The notes beneath the pieces were generated by a model that was given only the letters and a program-made list of their open reading frames with translations, made no database searches and was not told the DNA's origin. A DNA stretch of 64,000 nucleotides from assembly GCF_040372805.1 (NCBI RefSeq), contig NZ_BAABWJ010000002.1:1-64000 (forward strand). Direction: 5' to 3'. Position numbers and translations under genes: made by a program. Positions 6,614 to 14,923 of the stretch are shown one piece after another. Numbering within the stretch: position 1 is the stretch's first letter; each line of letters begins with the position of its first letter. The stretch is from Pseudoteredinibacter isoporae_A. Its GTDB lineage: Bacteria > Pseudomonadota > Gammaproteobacteria > Pseudomonadales > Cellvibrionaceae.

Positions 6614-8971
6614 ATGATTAGACCTCTTGTATATACCCTCGTATTTCTCTTTCTGCCTGTCGCTGCGGTTTACTTTTATCTTCTATTCAGCGTCGAACGC
6701 TCATCCGGTTCTCTCCATCTTGATGGTGTCGATCAGACCGTGACGATTAACTTTGATGATCATGGGGTGCCTGATATCCAATCGGCTTCTCGCTCAGACA
6801 GCGCTTTCGCTTTGGGTTTTTTGCACGCACAGCACCGCCTGTTCCAAATGGACATCATGCGTAGAAATTCCGCTGGCGAATTGTCCCAGCTTATCGGAAA
6901 AAAAATGCTGCAACACGATCGAGCGGTACGGGTGCATCGCTTTCGAGCCCTGGCCAAACAACGGGTAAAAGAACTCCCGGAGCACTATCGCGCGATCCTC
7001 AAGAAATACACGCTGGGCGTCAATGCCGGAATCGCCGATTTAGCGGTAAAGCCTATTGAGTATCTGGTCTTACATTCGAGCCCTGAAGAATGGCAAGAAG
7101 AGGACAGTTTTTTGGTGATGTACTCCATGTACATCAGTCAGCAGGACGCGCAAGCAAACTACGAGCGGTCTGTGAGTCTCCTGAAAGAGGTGTTCCCTAA
7201 GGATGTGTCTCGTTTCCTGCATCCCGAGGGGGGGGAGTGGGATAGCCCATTGGACGGTGGCCCGATTGATAACGCCGCTTTGCCCACAACGAGCTTGGCG
7301 GACTTATCCATAGACAAGACTCTTATTAACGCCATCGGAGAGTTGGAGGTTGAGGTAAGTCGGGCATTGGGGGGCAGTAACAATTGGGCGGTCAGTGGGC
7401 GCCTAACCCCTCATGGTGGGGCTATGGTGGCCGACGATATGCATTTGGATCATTCCGTGCCGAATATTTGGTATCGAGCGTCTTGGCCTGTATCGCAAGA
7501 TAGAACGGTCTCAGGAGCCACCTTACCCGGTTGGCCGGCGATGGTGGTTGGCAGCAACGGCGAGGTAGCTTGGGGGTTTACCAACTCTTTTGGGGATTGG
7601 GCCGATCTGGTGCTTGTTGACGAAGTGCCGGACGGTGAGTACTACCAGACGCCGACGGGGCCCAGGCCTTATGAGATCTACCGAGAATTAATTGAGGTCA
7701 AAGGCGAAGAGCCGGTCAGCCTGCGTGTGAAAAACACGATTTGGGGACCGGTGCTGGGCAACGATCATCGAGGCCGAAAGTTGGCCATGCGATGGGTCGC
7801 TCACGATGCCGAGGGCGCCAATATGAATTCGCTTGAATTCGAACGCGTCGAGTCAGTGGAAGCGATGTTGGAATTGCGGCAAAGCGTTGGAATGCCCGCG
7901 CAGAATCTGGTTTGTGGTGACCGCCAGGGGAATATTGCCTGGACCATAGCCGGGCCCATTCCAAAAAGAATCGGGCTTAGCGGTAAATACGCAGAAAGCT
8001 GGGCCTTGGGCGACAAAACCTGGCAGGGGTATCTGCAGGAAGAACACCCGTACATTTACAACCCGGAGTCGGGACGACTCTGGACAGCGAATTCACGGGT
8101 ACTGAGCGGGGATGCCTGGGCGCTGTTGGGCAATGCGGGTTTGAAGTTGGGGGTTCGGCAAAAACGAATTGAGATGAAGTTGTTTGAGAAAGAAGCCTTT
8201 ACTGAGTCCGATTTTCTTGCGCTTCAGCTGGATGACCGAAATCTGTTATTGGATCGCTGGCATCGTGTGGCGTTGGACAGTTTGGCGGAAATTCGAGATG
8301 ACGATCTGCCGGGAAAAAGAGAAGACATTCTCAATGAGCTAGGCAAATGGCAGGGCAGAGCGAATGCGACATCGGTGTCCTATCGTCTGGTGAGAAATTT
8401 CAGAATCCAGTTTGCGAATCTGGCTTTGCAGCCCTTTGTTGCAAAGCTGAAAAGTGTGGACCCGAGTTTCGAATACAATGCGATTAAACGCCCAACGGAA
8501 TACCCCATATGGCATCTGGCGGACAAAGAGCCCGGCCATTTGCTGAACCCAAAATTTACGAGTTGGGGCGAGCTTAAAGCGGCCGCTTTGAAAGACGCAC
8601 TCCTAGCGATGGGGCGAGATGGTTCTCGTTTGTCTGAGCAGCGCTGGGGCAAACAGAACTCCGCAAACATTAAGCACCCCTTGATGAGCAAGCTCCCGAT
8701 ATTGGGGCGTTTCTATTCAATGCCGAAAGATGAATTGGAAGGCGACATTCATGTGCCCAGAGTGCAGAGCCCCACAGGGGGAGCATCACAACGCATGGTT
8801 GTTTCCCCTGGCAGAGAATCGGAAGCTCTATTCAGTATGCCGGGTGGCCAGAGCGCGAATCTGATCTCACCTTGGTTTAAAAAAGGCCACGCAGATTGGG
8901 TCGCCGGGAAGGGCGGGTATTTGGTTCCACGAAATATCGTATCGACAATTACGCTGCTGCCAACGCCTTAG
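6614..8971 (+). CDS. Penicillin acylase family (Ntn-hydrolase) protein
   Basis: A 785-residue amide hydrolase of the S45 peptidase family, which includes penicillin G acylase, glutaryl-cephalosporin acylase and acyl-homoserine-lactone acylases. Residues 1-25 form a hydrophobic signal or anchor, so it acts in the periplasm. The alpha part (DHGVPDIQS, GFLHAQHRLFQMDIMRR) ends at the autocleavage site ALGG|SNNWAVSG, where Ser255 becomes the N-terminal nucleophile of the beta chain; GSNGEVAWGFTNSFGDWADL and GGASQRMVV are further family motifs. All expected landmarks are present and the length is normal. Together with the receptor upstream it suggests import then deacylation of an N-acylated compound, or quorum-signal cleavage. 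Substrate unknown. The ATG at 6614 is only weakly served by a ribosome-binding site. Confidence 0.9.
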   Translation: MIRPLVYTLVFLFLPVAAVYFYLLFSVERSSGSLHLDGVDQTVTINFDDHGVPDIQSASRSDSAFALGFLHAQHRLFQMDIMRRNSAGELSQLIGKKMLQHDRAVRVHRFRALAKQRVKELPEHYRAILKKYTLGVNAGIADLAVKPIEYLVLHSSPEEWQEEDSFLVMYSMYISQQDAQANYERSVSLLKEVFPKDVSRFLHPEGGEWDSPLDGGPIDNAALPTTSLADLSIDKTLINAIGELEVEVSRALGGSNNWAVSGRLTPHGGAMVADDMHLDHSVPNIWYRASWPVSQDRTVSGATLPGWPAMVVGSNGEVAWGFTNSFGDWADLVLVDEVPDGEYYQTPTGPRPYEIYRELIEVKGEEPVSLRVKNTIWGPVLGNDHRGRKLAMRWVAHDAEGANMNSLEFERVESVEAMLELRQSVGMPAQNLVCGDRQGNIAWTIAGPIPKRIGLSGKYAESWALGDKTWQGYLQEEHPYIYNPESGRLWTANSRVLSGDAWALLGNAGLKLGVRQKRIEMKLFEKEAFTESDFLALQLDDRNLLLDRWHRVALDSLAEIRDDDLPGKREDILNELGKWQGRANATSVSYRLVRNFRIQFANLALQPFVAKLKSVDPSFEYNAIKRPTEYPIWHLADKEPGHLLNPKFTSWGELKAAALKDALLAMGRDGSRLSEQRWGKQNSANIKHPLMSKLPILGRFYSMPKDELEGDIHVPRVQSPTGGASQRMVVSPGRESEALFSMPGGQSANLISPWFKKGHADWVAGKGGYLVPRNIVSTITLLPTP

Positions 8972-9040
8972 CTTCAGTGGTTGAACCACGCTTGAAGCAA
9001 TAGAGGAACTTCCAGTGTGTGAGTTGCATTGGACGTTCCT
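8971..9040. terminator. Two hairpins between convergent genes
   Basis: GCTTCA-GTGGTT (8971-8982) pairs with AACCAC (8984-8989) and TGAAGC (8993-8998); then AGGAAC (9004-9009) pairs with GTTCCT (9035-9040), helped by CCA/TGG inside, followed by TTATT. The second can end transcription from the acylase side, and its complement could serve the carrier gene on the other strand. The short T-run makes the terminator call moderate. Confidence 0.5.
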
Positions 9041-9051
9041 TTATTGAGGTT

Positions 9052-9912
9052 TTAGCGTTTCAACCAGCGCATCAAAATACTCGCGTTCAGCAGCATAATC
9101 ACGCCGTATATTGTCGGTACGATGGCCAGGTTCCAATCATTTAATACGGACAAGCTCAAGAAGGTAGCCATTGTGGCGTTTTGTACACCAACTTCAACCG
9201 CGAGGGTAAATTGTTCGCCTTTATTGAGTTGGAACAGCAGCGCGAGGCCGAGCCCCATGGCCATGGCAAGCAGGTTCAGAAGGTAAGCTACGGGGCCGGC
9301 TTGGCGGAGGTTGTCGAGCACCAAATCAAGACTAACGAAAACCGAGAAACCAATCACCAGCACCAGCACCAGCATGGAAGTAGGGCGCAGGTAGCCCACC
9401 AGTTTTTCAGCCAGTTGGGTGTTGAAATGCCTGAGGATCATACCCAGTGCGATAGGAATGATGGCCATCTGAAGGAGCTTCTTGACGGTCATGACTACAT
9501 CGAGTTGCGGGGCGTCACCTTCTGGGTAGAAGTGGTGAATACCGAAGCCGATAATTAATGGTGTGCTGATGATCGTCAGCAAGCTGGAGCAAGCCGTGAG
9601 TGTCACCGAGAGTGCGACATCGCCTCGGGCAGCAAAGACTAAGGCGTTGGAGGTGACGCCTCCCGGACAGGCGGCGAGAATCAATAAACCCACTGCCATG
9701 GCCGCAGGCAGTTGAAAAACACTGACCAGCAAAAAGGCCAGAGCGGGCAGTAGAATCAATTGACCACATAAGCCAATGCCTGCGGATTTCGGGCGTGCCA
9801 ACAGGCGCCCAAAGTCGGCAATCTGGAGGGACAGCCCCAAGCTGAACATGATGGCCATCAGGCCCAGAGGAATGACCTGAGTGTTAAAGATCGAAATTAA
9901 TTCATCGCTCAT
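9052..9912 (-). CDS. Bile acid:sodium symporter (BASS) family transporter
   Basis: A 286-residue inner-membrane carrier with eight to ten hydrophobic segments throughout. The motif region GGVTSNALVFAARGDVALSVTLTACSSL matches the family signature of the first crossover site (G-G-x-x-SN and LSV-x-x-T), where sodium binds. Members move organic anions such as bile acids, 2-keto acids or pantoate with sodium. It is the last gene of a minus-strand run of hydrolases (145 bp after the amidohydrolase), so it may import the freed acid part of a substrate cleaved in the periplasm; that is inference. Start ATG at 9912. Family secure, substrate open. Confidence 0.88.
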   Translation of the reverse strand: MSDELISIFNTQVIPLGLMAIMFSLGLSLQIADFGRLLARPKSAGIGLCGQLILLPALAFLLVSVFQLPAAMAVGLLILAACPGGVTSNALVFAARGDVALSVTLTACSSLLTIISTPLIIGFGIHHFYPEGDAPQLDVVMTVKKLLQMAIIPIALGMILRHFNTQLAEKLVGYLRPTSMLVLVLVIGFSVFVSLDLVLDNLRQAGPVAYLLNLLAMAMGLGLALLFQLNKGEQFTLAVEVGVQNATMATFLSLSVLNDWNLAIVPTIYGVIMLLNASILMRWLKR

Positions 9913-10056
9913 AGTTTAATCCAAAAAACAGTATGCCTTTTGCCCGCGAGTCATTATAGGCAAGAGACATACCGAAGAGGAGAGAAACAGGGTGTTGCGC
10001 CGCCAGCGTGTGTTGAACGGCTGACGGACTGTTGTTTCTACGGTTTAGGGTTTTTC

Positions 10057-11505
10057 TTAACCGTCTTCATCGGGTATCCCGGATTCACCCAGTACAAAAT
10101 CCTTGCGGTAATACGGGCTGCCGCGTTTTACGGTCAATACTACGGAACGCAAATGCTCGGAACCATCCAGAGGGTTTTGCTCGAAGAAGCTGATATTGGC
10201 TTGCTTGCCGGCTTCAAGGGTACCGATTTTATTTTCCAGCCCGATACTGAAAGCGCCATTAATGGTGGCGGCTTTGATGACATCCATCATCGGTATACCC
10301 ACTTTTTCGTTGAGCAGACGCAGTTCATCGTAGAGGGCAGGGTAGCGGTCTTTATTGCCTGTCGAGCCATCGGTACCGGTAGAAATCTTGACGCCGGCTT
10401 TGTAGGCTCTACGTACCAGGTCAACGGCATCCTCGAATCCGCATTGGGCGCGGATGCCCTTTTTCTTGGTGGAGGCCTTGCCTTTGGCGTTCGGGTTTTT
10501 GTTCATTTCCCGAGCCATTTTTTCTCTCTGGGCTTTCAATTTTTCAGCGTTGTTGGCTACCCACTCTTCTACACGTAAGGTTGGATCGAACACAGTATTG
10601 TGCGTTTTCATTTCCTCAAACACCGCATCGATTTTTGCGCTCTTCAAATCGACGGGCACTCGGCCGTTCAGTTCACCCGATTCGGCTTTGGCGAGTTGCT
10701 CCTCCGTAAAGGCCGCCGCGGCCATATCGCAGGCATGGGACATGGAATGCACTCGAGCTTTGGCGACGGCCATGGGGCGTGCTGGGCCGACGTGGGCGTG
10801 GGACCAGACGGGAATACCTTGTTTACGGGCTTCGTCGCCAATGCGTTTCATGGCTTTGTCGTTGAGCTTGGCATAGGTTTTGATTGCGCTGGCCCAAGTA
10901 CCTCGGGACAGGGCGACGGCAGTTTTCATATCCGTGTTTTCGTCGACAGCCTGCATCCAGGAAATTTTTCCGGGGACTTCGCCCAGGCCGGAAGACACGG
11001 TGCGAGGATCACTGAAAAATTCCGGGCCCGCCATCAGGGCGACGTATTTTAAATCGGGTGCAGGAATTTCTTTGACCAGCGCCGCACGGCTGAGATCGGC
11101 CAGTGCTCGGGAGTCTCCAGCGAGGTCACGGGCAGTAGTAATACCGCCATAGAGTTGGCGGTTCAAAATAAATTCGGCGTATTGTCGATTGGGCTGAGTG
11201 GCCACGTGGGTATGGGTTTCAATCAAGCCTGGAGTTGCGTACCAAGACTGCGCGTCCACTATTGTGGCATTGGGGTAGCTGTCCTGCTTAAGTTGAGACA
11301 TCGGCAAAAGGGCGCGGATGGTTTCGCCGTTGACGACGATGGCCATATTCTTTTGCAGATCGTCGCTGATGCTGTCGATGACGTTAACGTTTTGATAAAT
11401 CGTGGTATCAGACTTCGCCTTATCTGCGGGCATTGTCGCTTCGGTGGCGCTAGCCAGTTGAGCGATCAGTAGGCTGATGGAAAATGTGAGCAGTGTTTTT
11501 TTCAT
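10057..11505 (-). CDS. Exported metal-dependent amidohydrolase (imidazolonepropionase-like)
   Basis: A 482-residue enzyme with a signal peptide (about 1-20, ending LASA). Metal ligands of the amidohydrolase fold are visible: GLIETHTH (H98, H100), the probable carboxylated K209 in SAIKTYAK, H236/H238 in WSHAH, H257 in SMSHACD and the Asp of STGTDGSTG. The C-terminal composite sheet domain (GTLEAGKQANISFF) is normal. A Lys-rich insert near residues 330-350 is unusual. Relatives of this exported group hydrolyse Xaa-Pro or other dipeptide amides, or lactams. It is a paralogue of the enzyme at 14924, sharing EIPAPDL-x-Y-x-ALMAGP and W-M-Q-A. It forms an operon with the M19 homologue 24 bp upstream. 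Confidence 0.88.
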   Translation of the reverse strand: MKKTLLTFSISLLIAQLASATEATMPADKAKSDTTIYQNVNVIDSISDDLQKNMAIVVNGETIRALLPMSQLKQDSYPNATIVDAQSWYATPGLIETHTHVATQPNRQYAEFILNRQLYGGITTARDLAGDSRALADLSRAALVKEIPAPDLKYVALMAGPEFFSDPRTVSSGLGEVPGKISWMQAVDENTDMKTAVALSRGTWASAIKTYAKLNDKAMKRIGDEARKQGIPVWSHAHVGPARPMAVAKARVHSMSHACDMAAAAFTEEQLAKAESGELNGRVPVDLKSAKIDAVFEEMKTHNTVFDPTLRVEEWVANNAEKLKAQREKMAREMNKNPNAKGKASTKKKGIRAQCGFEDAVDLVRRAYKAGVKISTGTDGSTGNKDRYPALYDELRLLNEKVGIPMMDVIKAATINGAFSIGLENKIGTLEAGKQANISFFEQNPLDGSEHLRSVVLTVKRGSPYYRKDFVLGESGIPDEDG

Positions 11506-11529
11506 TCTGATGTTCTCTTGCTGTGGGGC

Positions 11530-12705
11530 TTATGCGCCCCAGACTTCTTTTTTCAAACGCAGGAAGTTCCCACCCAGGATTTTTTCAATTCGACTGGAAG
11601 AATGCCCTCGGCTGTACAACATGTCGGCCAGTTTTTGAAACTGCTCCGGGCCCTGTAAATCGGGAATAAAGGGCACAACGCCTTTTTTCTCGCCTTTGGC
11701 TGAAATGCCGGCCTTCTGGCGACGCTCGATTTCGGCATCAATAGCGGTGTGGTAGGCCGCCATATCGTCGATACGCGTTGTGCCACCATCGGTGCCGATA
11801 CCAACATGGTCTTCACCGCAGACCTTAATCGCATGTTCAATGTGGCTCACAACATCGAGAGCATTAGGGAAGCTGTCTTCTTTTAGAAACGGCATGAAAT
11901 AAATGCCGACGCAGCCACCTTTATCGGCGAGTCGCTTCAATTCCTGATCGGTTTTATTGCGTGGTAGATTAGACAGCGCACGACAACCGGTATGGGTAAT
12001 GGCGATGGGGCTCTGGGATGCTCGAATGGCGTCCAGGCAGGTTTTTTCACCGCTGTGGCTTAAGTCGACCAAGGTGCGACTTGCGTTCAGTCGTTCCAGT
12101 ACTTCGTGCCCAAACGGTGTCAGGCCGCCGTTATCAGGCGCCATGGAGCCACTGCCAATTTGATTGGCCACGTTATAGGTAAGCTGGATGACTTTGACGC
12201 CCAGACCCGCAAAAATATCGACGCGCTCGGCGTTATCGCCCATCATCGCTGCGTTTTGGAAACCCAGAATAATACCCACACGCCCACTTTTTTTGGCCTG
12301 CAGAATATCCGCGACGGATTCAACTTTTAGCAGGTCATTCGGATATTGCTGAATGACCTGATTCCAATGAGCAATGTCTTTAACACTGTGCTCAAACGGG
12401 TCCATCGGCCCGGCAACGTAGCCGATGGTGAGGTTGACCGCAGTGGTGCCTGAATTATGCATATCGTTCAGGGCACGTTCGTCCAGTGAGCGCAAACGAC
12501 TGCGCACCGGGTCTTTGGATTGGTGTTTGGCATCGGCCTTCAACCAGCTGTTGGGATTGTCGATGCCGCCCAGATTGTTAATCACAATGCTTTGTTTTAA
12601 ATTCGGCCAGGGCTTATCTTGGGCCAGGGCGGAACTGTTGAACAAAGCACTCGCGGTACTGGCGGCTGCAGAATATTTCAGTAAATCTCGACGTGTAATG
12701 CTCAT
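11530..12705 (-). CDS. Tat-exported M19 (renal dipeptidase) family protein with altered metal site
   Basis: A 391-residue homologue of membrane dipeptidase. It starts with a twin-arginine signal, SITRRDLLKYSAAASTASAL, so it should be folded in the cytoplasm and exported. Later family motifs are present: VDLSHSGEKT, ITHTGCRALSN-x-PRNKTDQELK and HVGIGTDGG. The first motif, normally HxD at the start of the barrel, is replaced by VINNLGGIDN with no His, so the two-zinc site must differ or the enzyme may be inactive or bind one metal. The usual substrate is a dipeptide, often with a D-residue or dehydro-residue at the C-terminus. ATG at 12705 has AAGG 10 nt upstream, which overlaps the stop of the receptor gene. 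Confidence 0.85.
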   Translation of the reverse strand: MSITRRDLLKYSAAASTASALFNSSALAQDKPWPNLKQSIVINNLGGIDNPNSWLKADAKHQSKDPVRSRLRSLDERALNDMHNSGTTAVNLTIGYVAGPMDPFEHSVKDIAHWNQVIQQYPNDLLKVESVADILQAKKSGRVGIILGFQNAAMMGDNAERVDIFAGLGVKVIQLTYNVANQIGSGSMAPDNGGLTPFGHEVLERLNASRTLVDLSHSGEKTCLDAIRASQSPIAITHTGCRALSNLPRNKTDQELKRLADKGGCVGIYFMPFLKEDSFPNALDVVSHIEHAIKVCGEDHVGIGTDGGTTRIDDMAAYHTAIDAEIERRQKAGISAKGEKKGVVPFIPDLQGPEQFQKLADMLYSRGHSSSRIEKILGGNFLRLKKEVWGA

Positions 12706-12715
12706 AATCAAAACC

Positions 12716-14899
12716 TTAGAAATGGAATTCCAGATTGACGCCGATGGCGCGAGGTTGGGTGGTGAGAATGCGATCCGGAATACCTGGGCGCGCTTCGACC
12801 GTCCAGTTTACGGGTTTGCGTTCGTCAAATAGATTGTTGACGTAGAGTGAAGCCGACCAGTTTTCGGTGTCCAAACCGAAACGCGCGACGGCCAAGACAT
12901 AGTCACCGGTTCTGCGGGCACTGGGGTCACGGAAGGAAAACGTGGTGAGGGCCTTGCCGGTGTAGGATGTGCTGAAGTTCACGAAAGCTTGATGACCGGC
13001 CAGCTCGAACCGTTGTTCCAGAATCAGGCCTGCGGAAACCGGCGAAGTATTGGGCAAATCATCACCGTCTCTGCCAGCGGTGTTATCACCGTTATCAAAC
13101 TGAATGGTGTTTTCATCCAGCTGTTGCTCAGAATAGTTAAAGTTCACACTGGCGCTAAAGCCGGGGAGGGCATCCGGGGTGATACGGGTTTCCAGTTCGA
13201 TACCTTTCAGGCTGGCTTTGCCTGCGTTATCGGTGTAGCCAAAAGCCTGGTTTTGATCCAGCAGGCCGACTTGAATATCGTCCCACTGCATATAATAAAC
13301 GGCGCCGTTGACCGTTAACTGCTTTTCCAGAAACTGGGTTTTCCAGCCCAGCTCCAGGTTCTTCACGAAATCCGGATCGAAAGACGCCGGCGCCGGATTG
13401 CCTCCGCTGGTCAACAGATTGATATTGTTCGCCCCCCCTTCGCGGAAGCCTTCGGAGAACACAAGGTAAGCGAGGGCGTCTTCGTTAATGTCGTAGGAAG
13501 CTTGCAGTTTGAAAATAGTGTCGTCGGATTCAGAATGCAGTGGGTCGGCCAATCCGGACGGTGGCCCAAAGGGGGTGAGCAATTCATTGGCCTGGGAATC
13601 GGTCGTGATTTTAAAACTGCGAAAGCCCGCCAGTAATTCCAGTTGCTCAGTGGCTTGGTAAGTCAGCTCACCGAATATGGCTTTGTTACTGAATTCTGCG
13701 TCTGTTCGAGTATCGAAAAACTTGGTTTGTTCCGCGACGATATTGCCCGTGTCATCATCCACAAAGAAACCGGCGGATATACTGTCGGCCTGACGCTGCT
13801 GGTAAAAGGCACCCACAATGTATTGGATATCACCGTCCAGATTCGATGCCAGGCGAATTTCACTGCTCTGCAATTGTGTGTCGCGGGTTTGGAAGACTCC
13901 GCCGGAACCCGGCACAAACTGAGAGACATCAAAGGCGTAAAGCGCATCGCGATTGTAGTCGCTGTGGGTGAGCGTCAAGGTGGCCGAATCGAAACGGTGT
14001 TCCAGTGTCACGTTGGCCATATTCAGCTTATCAGTAAACGGGGTTTTTACGCTGCCACTGCGGGAGTCGCTCGCAAGGGTGACTTGAGGACGATCGCCGA
14101 CTTCCATATTCTGGTACCAGACCGAAGCATCCAGTTTGGTTTTGTCGCTGATTTGCCAACTGGCCATCAGGCGGCCACCACGGGTTTCCTCAGTGTCAGT
14201 GCCGCGCTGATTCAGATCAGGAAGGTTGGCGTAGCCGTCACTATCGCGATAAAAGACCACACCGCGCAAGGCGAGCGTGTCTTCAATAAGCGGCGCATTG
14301 ATCATAGCGTTGAGCTGGTACACCTCACCGCCACTGCGGGAGCGGGTGGCGGCGTCCATTTGCACGCTGCCTTCTACTTGGTCGAAATTGGGCTTATTGG
14401 TGATATAGCGAATCGTTCCGCCCTGTGAGCCGCCGCCGTACAGAGTGCCTTGGGGGCCACGCAAAACTTCCACGCGTTCCAGATCGTACAGTTGCAAATC
14501 CGTCTGGCGCACGTTGGTGCCACCGGAACCGGAAGCGGGAATTTCATCAAAGTAAGTGCCTACCTGTGCCGCACCAGTACTGGAAGCGAGACCGCGGATA
14601 ATAATTTGCTGATTACCGGGGCCATTATCAATCGAACTCAAGCCGGCGATGTGTTTGGCGAAATCACGGAAGCCATTCGCACCAATTTTCTTGAGGGAAT
14701 CGGAACCCAGGGCGGAGATATTGGTGGCCATATCCTGAATGTTACTGGCTCCGCGCTTTGAAGCGGTGACCACCACCTCTTCAATCTCGGCGTGACTGGA
14801 TTGTCCGAAACTGATAGCGGCGCACAAAGGGGCCAGATACATCAGCTTAGCGTTGGGTGTCTGTTTGCGTAGCGTATTACCAGGGAGTTTATTATTCAT
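12716..14899 (-). CDS. TonB-dependent outer-membrane receptor
   Basis: A 727-residue receptor. Signal peptide to about residue 41 (ending SSHA), TonB-box/plug start IEEVVVTASKRGASNIQDMATNIS, plug motif VEVLRGPQGTLYGGGSQGGTIRYIT, and a barrel that ends LEFHF with the C-terminal Phe. It belongs to the same broad class as the receptors at 3956 and 34754 but is distinct in sequence. It sits inside an operon between a lipoprotein amidohydrolase (25 bp upstream) and the M19 homologue (stop and next ribosome-binding site overlap), so its ligand is probably the substrate of those hydrolases: a peptide-like or cyclic amide compound. ATG at 14899 is chosen over a TTG two codons upstream. Confidence 0.92.
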   Translation of the reverse strand: MNNKLPGNTLRKQTPNAKLMYLAPLCAAISFGQSSHAEIEEVVVTASKRGASNIQDMATNISALGSDSLKKIGANGFRDFAKHIAGLSSIDNGPGNQQIIIRGLASSTGAAQVGTYFDEIPASGSGGTNVRQTDLQLYDLERVEVLRGPQGTLYGGGSQGGTIRYITNKPNFDQVEGSVQMDAATRSRSGGEVYQLNAMINAPLIEDTLALRGVVFYRDSDGYANLPDLNQRGTDTEETRGGRLMASWQISDKTKLDASVWYQNMEVGDRPQVTLASDSRSGSVKTPFTDKLNMANVTLEHRFDSATLTLTHSDYNRDALYAFDVSQFVPGSGGVFQTRDTQLQSSEIRLASNLDGDIQYIVGAFYQQRQADSISAGFFVDDDTGNIVAEQTKFFDTRTDAEFSNKAIFGELTYQATEQLELLAGFRSFKITTDSQANELLTPFGPPSGLADPLHSESDDTIFKLQASYDINEDALAYLVFSEGFREGGANNINLLTSGGNPAPASFDPDFVKNLELGWKTQFLEKQLTVNGAVYYMQWDDIQVGLLDQNQAFGYTDNAGKASLKGIELETRITPDALPGFSASVNFNYSEQQLDENTIQFDNGDNTAGRDGDDLPNTSPVSAGLILEQRFELAGHQAFVNFSTSYTGKALTTFSFRDPSARRTGDYVLAVARFGLDTENWSASLYVNNLFDERKPVNWTVEARPGIPDRILTTQPRAIGVNLEFHF

Positions 14900-14923
14900 G
14901 ATCAACTCTGCTCATTTATTATT

